From Vibrio proteolyticus NBRC 13287 (GTDB taxonomy: Bacteria > Pseudomonadota > Gammaproteobacteria > Enterobacterales > Vibrionaceae): a stretch of DNA of 64,000 bases. The notes under the pieces are model-generated. The model made no database searches. It was not told the origin of the DNA and saw only the letters and a program-made list of their open reading frames with translations. Below, one piece after another: positions 7,132-17,844 of this stretch. The DNA lies in contig NZ_BATJ01000011.1 in NCBI RefSeq assembly GCF_000467125.1, positions 1-64,000 on the forward strand. The letters are read 5' to 3'. The translations under genes were made by a program, and so were the position numbers. Every line of letters begins with the position of its first letter. Within the stretch, counting starts at the first letter, position 1.

Positions 7132-9948
7132 TCAGGGCTGAGGAATCACTCGAATTTGCAGCGCTTCGTCCACGTCGATCAGTTTTGCCAGTTTTTGCAA
7201 CTTTTCTCTGGTCATGGTGTGCAGCAGTACGGGCAGTCGAGCCTGTTCCGGTAAGAACTCCGGCGCAGTCTGAGCGATGGAAGTCAGATCCAGCCAGTAA
7301 TAATTGTCTTGCTCATGCTGTTTGATCGCATCCAGCATGGGCGTAACCGCGCGGCGCAAATCGTCTTCACTGACAGGGCGCGCCTGCAAGTCTCTGAGCA
7401 CCGATTTATACGTCGCCAACACGGTATCGACTTGCCCGACGGTTGTATTGCTGTTGATGCTCATATTGCCGTAATTCTTAAACAGAGTGGATTGCGTGTA
7501 ATCGACCCACGGACTGTACGATGCACCTATCGCTTCGCGGACCTCTTTGGTGATGCGTTGTTGCAGCACTTCAAACAGTACCCGGAACCCGACCGATTGC
7601 TCATAATTCTTGCCATCGGGGATCTGCCAGTAGGTTGTGGCTATGGCGGTGGTCTTATCGCCTTGGTGATACAGCGTCAGATCTTGCTTTTTGACCGGGG
7701 GGAAAGATTCCTTGTACGGCTCAAATACCTGCTGTGGTTTCAGGGGAAGCGCCCCGAAGGTTTGCGCAACGTAACTGGTGGCGTCTTCCAGCGTGATGTC
7801 GCCCACCACCCCGATTTCTACCGGGCCATTGAGCAGGGCATCGCGCACCAGAGGCTGAACATCACCCATGGAATACTGGCTCAGTTCTGTCACGCCTGGG
7901 AGTTTCCAGCGGGCATCTCCACCGTGTAGCAGAGGGCCAACGTGGAATTGCAATACCTGTTCAGGTGATTGCTGATAGGTGTTGTACACCGAATCCAGAT
8001 GCTGCAGCGCAAAAGCCCGACCTTCCTCGCGATAGCCGCCGTCGGTGAAATACGCCGCATAGAGGCGGAGTTGGTTGAGGACGTCTTTATTGGCGACGAT
8101 GCTTTGCGCGTCAATGGCACTGTTGGTAAACAGCATATTGGCACCGATGGTTTCATCATCAAAGATGCCACGTAATTCGTTGAGCGTGTGTTTTTTCAAC
8201 CCGGCGGCCACCATACCGGCATCAAACAGTGTCATCAGCGGCGCTTTGTCATTGCTCAGTCCGTATTTGCCAGTACCTATACGAACGGTCAGGTAAACGG
8301 TGTCTTTCTCCAGCTTAGTGGGTTTGACGTTCAACATCACGCCGTTATCAAAGCGATACCGCACAACGTTACCGTAGTCGGATGTACTGACGTGTTTGGC
8401 GATGCCGGACTCGCCAAAGCTCTCATAACCAAAATGGTCATTGACTTGATTGACGTACGGCAAGACAGGTTCTTTCTGGCTGTTCTGGTACGCGGCGAGC
8501 AACTTACTTTCGATGCTATCCGGCGCCTGACGATCCGCCAGATAGATTCGTGGCGGATGAGCGCCCCAGCGTTGCTTAAACTTTTCATTGACCAGTTGAG
8601 CGGTGATTTTGTCGCGTTTCTGATTGAACTGCTCATGATCGAACAGCGCGGAAGTAAGGACGTATTCACCATTCAGGGCAGTGACAGCGCGGCTGACCAG
8701 GTTGGCATTCGTCAGGTCATCGGTTGCGGTCAGACTGAGTTGCAGGTTATTGGCCATCGTGCTGACCTGACGTTGCACTTCTTCCTCACTGAAACCATAA
8801 ATTAACGCCTGGCGCAGGGTTTGCTCCAGTGCTTCCAATCCTTGCTGCCATTCCCCTTGCGCAGTGGTGAGGCTGAGTTGGCTGATGCGGGCGAGCTGAT
8901 AGTCCAGTTCCGTGCCTGCGTATGGCGAAATCAGCTTGCCTTCACTGTCAAACGCGATGGTTTCCAATCGGTACGCCAGAGCCCGGTCTCCAATCTCTTT
9001 GACCCATTGGTCGAAATCAGTTTGGGTGGTGGCCTTGATGTGTTTCGCCGGATCAACAAAATTCAGCTCAATCCGCGCAGTAATATTGGGGTGAATAAAT
9101 GCTTTGGCTTGCGCGTGTTGTGGTAGGCTCACCTGCATGTCCGGCTTGGCTGCGTCTTGACCCTGCGGGTTCTTCCAATCCGAAAAATAGTGCTTTACCC
9201 TTTGGAGAATCGCCTGAGTCTCCACATCCCCGGCAATGATCAGGGTGGTATTACGAGGAGCATAGTAGCGGGTATAAAAATCTTTCAGCCGTTTCTGATT
9301 GACCGCTTCCATGCCAGCGAGGGTACCCAGTGGTCGCTTGTCCATGATGCCGGAGCCGGCAAGTAGATAATTGCTCCAATCAATGTAACGCTCAAAGTTG
9401 GCCGACTGGCGTTCGCGTACTTCAGATTCAATGACTTTACGTTCCCGCGCGATGGCGTCTTTGTCCAAGGTTAATTCAGACGCGGTTTCGCGCAGCAGAA
9501 ACAGCGCGGTATCGATACTGTCTTGGTCCGACTTGGGCAGGTCAAGCTCGTAGACGGTTTGTGAGAAATCGGTGAATGCATTGGTATCAGCACCAAATGA
9601 CAGGCCGTGGCGCTCAAGCATCGCGACCATTTCGCCTTCGGGGACGTGTGTCGAACCATTGAACGCCATATGCTCCAGGAAGTGTGCAACGCCAGGCTCT
9701 GCGCCACTTTCTTGCAAAGAGCCGGCATCGACCCGCATCCGGAGGGAAACGCTGTTCTTGGGCTGATCATTACGGATGACAATAAGTCGCATACCGTTGT
9801 CCAGCAACTGGGTTTGGTAACGGCTATCCAACGGGAGATCCGTTTGTGGAAACCACAGAGCGGAATCGTTGGGGGCGGACAAAACGGAGAAGGACAAACA
9901 AGATAGGGACAGCAGCAGCGTCCGCTTCTTAAATCGGGCGTTCCACAT
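7132..9948 (-). CDS. M16-family zinc metallopeptidase (PqqL-like)
   Basis: 938-residue protein with a signal peptide (residues 1-25), so probably periplasmic or envelope-bound. The inverted zinc motif HFLEHMAFNG (HxxEH) lies near residue 88, and the third zinc ligand is in the ERKVIESEVRER helix about 75 residues on. The size fits two fused M16 halves, the first active and the second inactive, as in PqqL and pitrilysin-type peptidases that cut small peptides inside a closed chamber. It is transcribed alone. In E. coli PqqL is linked to protein import and iron scavenging; nothing here points to iron directly. Confidence 0.88.
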   Translation of the reverse strand: MWNARFKKRTLLLSLSCLSFSVLSAPNDSALWFPQTDLPLDSRYQTQLLDNGMRLIVIRNDQPKNSVSLRMRVDAGSLQESGAEPGVAHFLEHMAFNGSTHVPEGEMVAMLERHGLSFGADTNAFTDFSQTVYELDLPKSDQDSIDTALFLLRETASELTLDKDAIARERKVIESEVRERQSANFERYIDWSNYLLAGSGIMDKRPLGTLAGMEAVNQKRLKDFYTRYYAPRNTTLIIAGDVETQAILQRVKHYFSDWKNPQGQDAAKPDMQVSLPQHAQAKAFIHPNITARIELNFVDPAKHIKATTQTDFDQWVKEIGDRALAYRLETIAFDSEGKLISPYAGTELDYQLARISQLSLTTAQGEWQQGLEALEQTLRQALIYGFSEEEVQRQVSTMANNLQLSLTATDDLTNANLVSRAVTALNGEYVLTSALFDHEQFNQKRDKITAQLVNEKFKQRWGAHPPRIYLADRQAPDSIESKLLAAYQNSQKEPVLPYVNQVNDHFGYESFGESGIAKHVSTSDYGNVVRYRFDNGVMLNVKPTKLEKDTVYLTVRIGTGKYGLSNDKAPLMTLFDAGMVAAGLKKHTLNELRGIFDDETIGANMLFTNSAIDAQSIVANKDVLNQLRLYAAYFTDGGYREEGRAFALQHLDSVYNTYQQSPEQVLQFHVGPLLHGGDARWKLPGVTELSQYSMGDVQPLVRDALLNGPVEIGVVGDITLEDATSYVAQTFGALPLKPQQVFEPYKESFPPVKKQDLTLYHQGDKTTAIATTYWQIPDGKNYEQSVGFRVLFEVLQQRITKEVREAIGASYSPWVDYTQSTLFKNYGNMSINSNTTVGQVDTVLATYKSVLRDLQARPVSEDDLRRAVTPMLDAIKQHEQDNYYWLDLTSIAQTAPEFLPEQARLPVLLHTMTREKLQKLAKLIDVDEALQIRVIPQP

Positions 9949-10065
9949 GATGATGACTTCTTAAACGTATTGAAAACATATGAAATGGTTTACTTAGAAG
10001 CTATAGCGAAAGGTGATCATTGTCGAGGTCTTTCTGCGGATTCAACCAAAGGGTTGCAAAAGAAA

Positions 10066-10088
10066 GGGCAAGGTGACTAGTCTTGCCC
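10066..10088. other. hairpin upstream of the M16 gene
   Basis: GGGCAAG-gtgactagt-CTTGCCC in the 270-bp gap between the M16 peptidase and mak genes. It has no T-run. It could be a weak terminator for mak (minus strand). Nothing else is recognisable in this gap. Confidence 0.35.
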
Positions 10089-10218
10089 GTCGATCCTGCC
10101 GACCAGAGGACGCAGGAAGTTAGGGGGGATGCCAATTGAGAAGCTCTGATTGACATCATGATCCAGTGTAGTGGCTCAAATTCGGATTGCGACTTTTCTT
10201 GGTTAAATATTTGTCAGA

Positions 10219-11115
10219 CTAACGCCCGAGGAAAGCGGCACCTTTGACACCACTGTCATCCCCCAATTGTGCTGGCAGGATTGGGGTGGCGCAGTAGCCG
10301 CCAAAAACGTATTGAGGCAGTTGTTTGGGCACGTCTTGATACAGCTCCGCGACATTCGACATGCCGCCACCAAGCACAATCGCCGCCGGGTCGAACAGGT
10401 TGATGACCTGAGACAAGGCCCGGGCAAGTTGATCGACATACAGGGCATAATGGGCCTGTGCATTGGCGCAGTGAGGGCGTGCTTGCATGATGTCCACGCT
10501 GTTCATCTGGCTGGCATAACGTGCGTTGTAGCCTCTGGCGAACCCCGTTCCGGATAAAAACAGTTCGTTGCATGCACTGCGCCCGCAATAGCATGGCTCT
10601 GTTTTGCCGTCGATGTCCGGGCTGTAGTGGGCCAGTGGATTGTGCCCCCATTCACCGGCGACATTATTCGGTCCGCGCACCAGTTTTTGCTCATACACCA
10701 ATCCGCCGCCACATCCGGTACCGATAATGACCCCAAAACAGGAGTGGTACTGTTTCCCGGCACCAAACAGCGCTTCACTCAAGGTAAAACAGTCGGCATC
10801 GTTGCCCAGATACACTGGCTGTTTTAGCCATTGTTCCAGATCGCTTTGTAACGGTTGATCGTTAATGGCCAGAATATTGGCATTTTTGATCCGTTGAGTG
10901 CCCGGGCAGATGGCGCCAGGGAGTCCGATACCAATTTGATAAGTGTCACTGGCGTGGCGCGCCGTTTGCTCAATGATGGCCACAACGTGTTGGAGAAAGC
11001 TGTGGTAATCCGATTTGATGGTTTCAAAACGTTGATAGAAGAGTTGTTGCCCGTCTTCACTGAACAGGGCGGCGGCGATTTTAGTTCCGCCAATATCTAG
11101 TCCGAGGTATTGCAT
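10219..11115 (-). CDS. mak: fructokinase, ROK family
   Basis: 298-residue cytoplasmic sugar kinase. The ATP-binding start is GLDIGGTKIAAALF; the sugar-binding NDADCF and GEWGHNP follow at about 120 and 155; the ROK zinc site is PCYCGRSACNE near 175. The C-terminal segment LDPAAI-type plus VLGGGMSNV and FGGYCATPI matches E. coli Mak (YajF) closely, better than NagK. It phosphorylates fructose and possibly mannose or glucose at the 6 position. It is transcribed alone, upstream of the starch/glycogen genes. Confidence 0.82.
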   Translation of the reverse strand: MQYLGLDIGGTKIAAALFSEDGQQLFYQRFETIKSDYHSFLQHVVAIIEQTARHASDTYQIGIGLPGAICPGTQRIKNANILAINDQPLQSDLEQWLKQPVYLGNDADCFTLSEALFGAGKQYHSCFGVIIGTGCGGGLVYEQKLVRGPNNVAGEWGHNPLAHYSPDIDGKTEPCYCGRSACNELFLSGTGFARGYNARYASQMNSVDIMQARPHCANAQAHYALYVDQLARALSQVINLFDPAAIVLGGGMSNVAELYQDVPKQLPQYVFGGYCATPILPAQLGDDSGVKGAAFLGR

Positions 11116-11273
11116 GTCACGTCTCCCAAAGCTGAGTTTGCAGTGTAACCGGAAATCAAAAGGCGCAAAGTCCGGGAGAGAAAAGCTGTGGAGTAACGCG
11201 GATTACTGAACTGAATAAGCAAGGGTTTACAATGTAAATCCTCGCTTATTCAGTGGGTCGGAATGAACGTAAG

Positions 11274-13229
11274 TTAAGGCTGATAGTGGAAAATCGCCAT
11301 GGATCTTGGTGCGATGAGCATCTGTTTATGATCGATCGTGCTGTGTACTTCATGAGAGTCGGTGTTACAGATCATCGTCCAGTGCTGATTTTCTTCCGTC
11401 GGCAGTGTAAAGCGGGCAGGGGCGTTGGTCTGGTTAATGCAGTAGAACATCTCAGCCCCGTGTTTGCGCAGGCCCAGATGAAGCGCCACACAACTGAGTC
11501 GGTTCCAGTCTTCATGCTCCATAGTGGAGCCATCAATACGTCGCCAAAAGATGCGATTGTCATTGCGTTGCTCGCCACTGAACGCGTGGATGAAAGGCAC
11601 CATATAACGGGCGCGAGCCGACACCAGTTCGGCCAGCCACTGGCGAAAAGCCCGTTTGGCGTCTGACTCTTCCCAGTTCAACCAACTGATTTCGTTGTCC
11701 TGGCAGTAGGCATTGTTATTGCCACGCTGAGTGTGTGACAACACATCCGCAGTCAGAATATGGGGAATACCAAAGGAAAACAACAAGCTGGCCATGAAGT
11801 TTCGCTTTTGCTTTTCACGAGTTTCTCGTATCAGTGGATTGTCACTCGGCCCTTCAATGCCGTAATTGTCCGAGCGATTGTCACCGTGCCCATCACGATT
11901 CTGTTCACCATTGGCTTCATTGTGTTTGTGTTTGTAAGACACCAGATCCTGCATAGTGAAACCATCGTGGTAAGTGATGTAGTTCACCGTCATTTTGTAC
12001 GGCCAGTTGGCCGCACTGTACAGATCGCGGGATCCCATCAAACGGGTCGCAAACTCTTTCAGATAGCCTTGATCACCGCGCCAGAAACTGCGGGTAATGT
12101 CTCGTAGGCGGTCGTTGCATTCATTCCAGCCGAATGGAAAGTTCCCCACCTGATAACCATTAGGACCGATGTCCCATGGCTCTGCGATCAGTTTCACCTC
12201 ACGTAAGACGGGATCCTGCGCAACCGCCTTGAAAAATGCCGACTCTTGACTGAAATGCTCGCCCTGACGGCCTAATGTCGCCGCCAAATCAAAACGGAAG
12301 CCGTCGATGTGAAACATTTCAACCCAGTAGCGCAGCGTGTCCATAATCAGATTAAGTGTTGGCTGGTAGCTCAGATCCACGGTATTACCACATCCAGTAA
12401 AGTTGGCGTACTGTTCGCCGTGTTTGAGGTAATACTGGCCGTCGAGTGCTTTAAGGTTCAATACGGGGCCATCTGGTCCGCCTTCGGCCGTGTGGTTATA
12501 CACTACATCCAGAATCACCTCGATCCCGTGGCGGTGCAGTTCCCGAATGGTGGTTTTGAGTTCCTGAACCGCGTCATGATCGGCGTAACGGGGGTCGGGT
12601 GCCATGAACACGTAAGGGTTGTAGCCCCAGTAATTCACTTTATCCATTTTCAATAGATGCGGTTCGTGCAGGCAGGCCGCAATCGGCAGTAATTGCAATG
12701 TGGTGATATTCTGCTGCTGGTAAAAGCTCAGCATCGCATCACTGACCAACCCGAGATAGCGACCTTGCTGCTCCCGCGGTACTTCCGGGTGGAGTTTGGT
12801 CAGCCCTTTCACGTGCGTTTCAAACAGCACGGTTTGCGCACGTGGGATGCGAGGTGGTCGCGTACCCTGCCAGTCAAACTGATCATCGACCACGACACAT
12901 TTTGCCAGCGTAAAACTCTGCGCAGCGTCAAACGGAGGCTGGTAGTGCAGGGCTTTATCCAGCGATTTCGCATAGGGATCGGAAATAAAATGAGACTTTC
13001 CTTGCTGTTCAACGATATATCCGTATTTCTGTCCGGCTTTAATATCGCTGATGTAGACATGACGAATTCCAGCGTATTCATTGGGTAAGGAATACGTTAC
13101 GTAGCGATTATTATCGTCAAACAGAGCAAGCTGAATATTTTCAGCTGCAGGGGCATAGATTGAAAAATTACAACCAGATTGATCTGGCGTAGCGCCCAGG
13201 GGATAAGGTCGAGAGCTTTGTTCCGTCAT
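11274..13229 (-). CDS. glgX: glycogen debranching enzyme GlgX (GH13)
   Basis: 651-residue isoamylase-type glycoside hydrolase that cuts alpha-1,6 branches of phosphorylase-limit glycogen. An N-terminal CBM48-like domain (about 10-100) is followed by the GH13 barrel: VVYNHTAEG (region I), GFRFDLAATLG with the nucleophile Asp, LIAEPWDIG with the acid Glu, and NYITYHDGFT (region IV). The length matches GlgX. The ATG at 13229 is taken over the adjacent GTG. It is divergent from lamB across a 430-bp gap with MalT-like boxes, so it may belong to the maltose regulon in this organism. Confidence 0.88.
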   Translation of the reverse strand: MTEQSSRPYPLGATPDQSGCNFSIYAPAAENIQLALFDDNNRYVTYSLPNEYAGIRHVYISDIKAGQKYGYIVEQQGKSHFISDPYAKSLDKALHYQPPFDAAQSFTLAKCVVVDDQFDWQGTRPPRIPRAQTVLFETHVKGLTKLHPEVPREQQGRYLGLVSDAMLSFYQQQNITTLQLLPIAACLHEPHLLKMDKVNYWGYNPYVFMAPDPRYADHDAVQELKTTIRELHRHGIEVILDVVYNHTAEGGPDGPVLNLKALDGQYYLKHGEQYANFTGCGNTVDLSYQPTLNLIMDTLRYWVEMFHIDGFRFDLAATLGRQGEHFSQESAFFKAVAQDPVLREVKLIAEPWDIGPNGYQVGNFPFGWNECNDRLRDITRSFWRGDQGYLKEFATRLMGSRDLYSAANWPYKMTVNYITYHDGFTMQDLVSYKHKHNEANGEQNRDGHGDNRSDNYGIEGPSDNPLIRETREKQKRNFMASLLFSFGIPHILTADVLSHTQRGNNNAYCQDNEISWLNWEESDAKRAFRQWLAELVSARARYMVPFIHAFSGEQRNDNRIFWRRIDGSTMEHEDWNRLSCVALHLGLRKHGAEMFYCINQTNAPARFTLPTEENQHWTMICNTDSHEVHSTIDHKQMLIAPRSMAIFHYQP

Positions 13230-13405
13230 CACTTTGGGGTTTATTCTGTCGTTGTTGAACTATTAGTAAAAGACTTTGTCTATATTAGGTCAAGCGCCCC
13301 ATCACAAATTTTTTCTTGTAATTTTATTTCAGTTCGATGACGAAAAAATGAAAAAGTTTGACGTAGTTTGCACTTTGATCGGCGTAATTTGCTCGCTCCC
13401 TTACC

Positions 13406-13502
13406 TACTCCCCCCTATATTTGTGATCTACGTTTTTTAAATGGCGTACGGTTATTTTTCTCCTCCCCAGTACTCCCCCCTAAATTCGCCGGGGGTGGAG
13501 GA
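13406..13502. promoter_or_regulatory. cluster of MalT-box-like sites upstream of lamB
   Basis: The known MalT box is GGGGATGA or GGGGAGGA. TCCTCCCC at 13461-13468 is an exact box on the minus strand, GTGGAGGA at 13495-13502 differs at one base on the plus strand, and TACTCCCCCCTA occurs twice (13406-13417 and 13471-13482). TGTGATCT at 13421 resembles half a CRP site. The rest of the 430-bp glgX-lamB gap is AT-rich with no gene. Confidence 0.55.
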
Positions 13503-13646
13503 AGTCACCCTTTTTCTCCTTGGGTAATCTGTCAACAGTTGAAACAGACGAGGATTCGTCCTCATCTTAACCCTCTTTATTAGCGTGCCTGTTTCTGCCT
13601 TTATGGGCGCGTTGAAAAAGAGGGAAAAAAATATAAGAAACCCTAA

Positions 13647-14933
<1,287 letters not shown>

Positions 14934-14967
14934 TCATCATCTAAAGCATCTTATACTGTCCTAAACC

Positions 14968-15000
14968 AATACAGCCAGAGTTATCTGGCTGTATTTCTTT
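14968..15000 (+). terminator. hairpin between lamB and malM
   Basis: AATACAGCCAG-agttat-CTGGCTGTATT followed by TCTTT. It probably gives partial termination, leaving lamB messages more abundant than malM. Confidence 0.75.
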
Positions 15001-15033
15001 ACAAAAATAACAACAAGGTCGAGGTGGATCATT

Positions 15034-15843
15034 ATGAAAAAATGGCTCGCGCCCGTAATTCTGGGCATGTTAGTCACCGGTTGTACAACACCGCAGCAAG
15101 TGGCGATGAATACTCAGGGCAGCCAGCAGGTGATTACTCAGTCGTCTGAGATCAACTGGCTACCGCTCGATGTACCGACGGTCACTGAGTTCGCCTTGAC
15201 AGACAAAAGCCAGATGCTGCTTAACGGTGACAGCGCCGGAGCGATTGCCGCTTTCACCCTGCCAGGGAATCGTGGCAGCCTGGACATCAAGCTGGAGTCT
15301 TTTGTCAGCAAAGACTTGCAGTTTTTTGCACCGACTATGGTGATTTACAACTCGGTCGGTGAAGTGATTTATCAAGCTGACTTTGCCAAATTCCAATACG
15401 AGCCAGCGAAGCTGCTGGACAACGACAAATTTGTTCTCGACATGAATGTGATCCCTGAAACATCAGGGGGGGACATGCAGGTTCTGATTTACACTACTGC
15501 GGACGATTTAAAAGGCAGTTCACAGGTATTGCACCCGGCAAAAGCCTTTGCGATGGCGCGCCACACTCAGCCACCTGACATCGCAGATCCGATGGCGAAA
15601 CACGCGCCACTTGGTCAGTTCCGGCTGATCGTTTCAGCCAATGATATTGTGACGTCAAAACTGGGGGCGACCAATGACAACATTCCTCAGGGAACCGATC
15701 TGACGTCCTATTACCACAATGCCATCAAGAAGGCGGTAGAGGCCGATGATATCCCTAAAGCGTTAGGTCTGCTGGATGAAGCCAAAGCACTCGATATTCA
15801 GGGGGCACAGGAAGTCTTTGTGAAAGCCGTGAACAGCAAATAA
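15034..15843 (+). CDS. malM: maltose operon periplasmic protein MalM
   Basis: 269-residue predicted lipoprotein: signal with lipobox LVTGC (cysteine at 17), an N-terminal beta-rich domain and a C-terminal region (about 185-265) including GQFRLIVSANDIV and HNAIKKAVEADDIPKAL. It matches the MalM family, which follows lamB in enteric bacteria and vibrios. Its molecular role is unknown; it is periplasmic and maltose-induced. Ribosome site GAGGTGG before ATG. A strong terminator follows. Confidence 0.88.
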   Translation: MKKWLAPVILGMLVTGCTTPQQVAMNTQGSQQVITQSSEINWLPLDVPTVTEFALTDKSQMLLNGDSAGAIAAFTLPGNRGSLDIKLESFVSKDLQFFAPTMVIYNSVGEVIYQADFAKFQYEPAKLLDNDKFVLDMNVIPETSGGDMQVLIYTTADDLKGSSQVLHPAKAFAMARHTQPPDIADPMAKHAPLGQFRLIVSANDIVTSKLGATNDNIPQGTDLTSYYHNAIKKAVEADDIPKALGLLDEAKALDIQGAQEVFVKAVNSK

Positions 15844-15872
15844 GCGATGATTGATACATGTTGTTGATAGAG

Positions 15873-15896
15873 AGCTCCCGCAAGGGAGCTTTTTTG
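15873..15896 (+). terminator. rho-independent terminator after malM
   Basis: AGCTCCC-gcaa-GGGAGCT followed by six T residues. Confidence 0.85.
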
Positions 15897-15908
15897 TTAC
15901 GAGCAATA

Positions 15909-17690
15909 TTACGGCGGGGTTAACTGTAAAAAGCACGTGGCGTATCCGGGAAGACGCATCGTCACGTGCCCGCCATGATTATCAACGCTCAGCCGGTAGT
16001 CTTGTTGGTGGAGTAAGTCGTGAAGCATATAGTGGCCATCAGACAGCGACCACTGTTGCATCAATTCACTGGGTAACCGCAACGTCAAGTTGTGGCTTTG
16101 CCCGGCACTGAAATTCGCAACCAGAATCAGTTTTTGCGTGGCGCAGGAGCGGGCAAACGCAAACAGGTGATCTTGATTTGGATAAAAACCCTCGAAGTTG
16201 GCGGCGTACAAATCATGGTAGTTCCCCGTCAGAGCCGGGCTGGTGATAGTCAATTGGAGTAACCGCTGATAAAACTGGCGCAGTGTCCGCTCCTCCTCGG
16301 TCAACTTCGCACCGTCATAACGGCCGTGGTTCATCCAGCGTTGATGGTGAGGTACTCCGATGTAATCGAAGATGGAAGTACGCGATGGCTGGCCGAAACC
16401 AGCATTCTCCGCGCCTGGCTCACCGACTTCCTGACCGAAGTAAATCAGGACTGGCGCTGAAGAGAGGCAGGTAGCAACGAGCATGGCCGGTTTGGCTTTA
16501 TGTGGATCCTTGGCAAAAGCATCAGAGGCGATACGCTGCTCGTCATGATTTTCCAAAAAGTTCATCATGTGATGTTCGATATCGCGCAGTTGCCACTCGA
16601 TGCGGCCAAGTTCCCGGGTGGATCCTTCTCCTTGCACAATGGCACGTAACTGATCGTACAGGTCAACTTTATTGTACAAATAATCCATCTTACCGAGCTG
16701 GATGTAGTCGCGATAACACTCGGGTTGATAAACCTCAGCGAGTAGGAAGGCTTCCGGATTCACCTGCTTAATTGAGGCGTTCAGGTAGCTCCAGAACTCG
16801 ACGGGTACCAACTCAGCCATGTCATACCGAAAGCCATCTACCCCTTGCTGCAACCAATAGACGGCGATATCACGAAACTTTGTCCAGGAGTCGGGCAGCG
16901 TTTTTCCTTGCCAAAAGGCAGCGTGCACCTGATAGGGCTGTTCGTGGTAACCCGGAGGCAAACGGTCGAACTCGATCTGGCCATCAGGTGTGACGCCAAA
17001 ATTGATTTTGACGGTGTCGTACCAATCATCGAATTGAGGCCGGCTTGCGCGCGCCCCGTTGCCACTCCAGCGCGCGGGATATTCCAGATAATCGTGTGCA
17101 CTTTTTGCGGCCGGAACAAACCCTGCGGGAAAGATTGGCCGTTCAAACGGTGTGTTGGGCAGATAATAAAAATTGTTGTCGCGCTGGTATTCCAAAGTCG
17201 TGTCATCGTTGGCACCAAAATCAAAGACGCCGACGGGGTTGTTGAGGCCCTGGTACGTTCTGGCGACGTGGTTGGGCACGATATCGATGATCACTTTTAA
17301 TTCCGCGGCATGAATTCGTTGTATCAGGGCCAAAAATTCGGCATTGCGATTGCTTGGTTCATCAGCAAGATCTGGGTGAACAGCGTAGTAGTCTCTAACC
17401 GCATAGGGCGAGCCGGCGCGCCCTTTGACGATAGCAGGGTGGTCGAGTGGGATGCCGTATGCGCGATAATCGCTCGTGGTGGCGTGGTGAGGAATCCCCG
17501 TCAGCCAAAGGTGAGTGATGCCGAGATCGCGGATTGCCTGCAACGCTTCTGGCGTAAAATCACTGAGCTTTCCGACGCCGTTGGTTGCCTTGTCTCCCCA
17601 TGCTTGATGCTGAGTTTGAGTATTGCCAAACAGACGGGTCATGACTTGATAGACAGTGTATTTTTGTTTGCTCATCGTGCTGCCATTCAT
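15909..17690 (-). CDS. GH13 alpha-amylase-family glycoside hydrolase
   Basis: 593 residues with no signal peptide, so probably cytoplasmic. The GH13 barrel motifs are present: IDIVPNHVA (region I), GFRYDMAELVP with the nucleophile Asp, AFLLAEVYQPE with the acid/base Glu, and FLENHDEQRIAS with the region IV His-Asp. It probably acts on maltodextrins brought in through LamB, as an alpha-amylase or maltodextrin-cleaving enzyme; exact specificity is unknown. A second start (MSKQ) at 17675 is possible and no clear ribosome site separates the two. It is convergent with malM. Confidence 0.85.
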   Translation of the reverse strand: MNGSTMSKQKYTVYQVMTRLFGNTQTQHQAWGDKATNGVGKLSDFTPEALQAIRDLGITHLWLTGIPHHATTSDYRAYGIPLDHPAIVKGRAGSPYAVRDYYAVHPDLADEPSNRNAEFLALIQRIHAAELKVIIDIVPNHVARTYQGLNNPVGVFDFGANDDTTLEYQRDNNFYYLPNTPFERPIFPAGFVPAAKSAHDYLEYPARWSGNGARASRPQFDDWYDTVKINFGVTPDGQIEFDRLPPGYHEQPYQVHAAFWQGKTLPDSWTKFRDIAVYWLQQGVDGFRYDMAELVPVEFWSYLNASIKQVNPEAFLLAEVYQPECYRDYIQLGKMDYLYNKVDLYDQLRAIVQGEGSTRELGRIEWQLRDIEHHMMNFLENHDEQRIASDAFAKDPHKAKPAMLVATCLSSAPVLIYFGQEVGEPGAENAGFGQPSRTSIFDYIGVPHHQRWMNHGRYDGAKLTEEERTLRQFYQRLLQLTITSPALTGNYHDLYAANFEGFYPNQDHLFAFARSCATQKLILVANFSAGQSHNLTLRLPSELMQQWSLSDGHYMLHDLLHQQDYRLSVDNHGGHVTMRLPGYATCFLQLTPP

Positions 17691-17800
17691 CCTGCTTTTG
17701 GTTAAGCATAACGGACAGCGATTCGAGTGGCTCGTCGACGGAAGGATGTTGAGAGGCGCAGGTTGATGAACTGTGAAGTGGGCAACATTTGGTGCAAATA

Positions 17801-17826
17801 AAAAGCCACGCGTCCGCGTGGCTTTT
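17801..17826. terminator. symmetrical terminator after the M28 peptidase gene
   Basis: AAAAGCCACGC-gtcc-GCGTGGCTTTT lies just past the M28 peptidase stop (minus strand) and upstream of the amylase gene. A/T runs on both sides suit either direction. Confidence 0.75.
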
Positions 17827-17844
17827 AAAGCTTATCACTGTGCT

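Noticed and set aside
7309..9906. Several long plus-strand frames across the M16 gene
   Set aside because: They are antisense shadows of a GC-balanced coding gene; the peptidase motifs settle the strand.
13368..13583. Open frame in the glgX-lamB gap
   Set aside because: It covers the MalT-box region with no ribosome site; the gap is regulatory.
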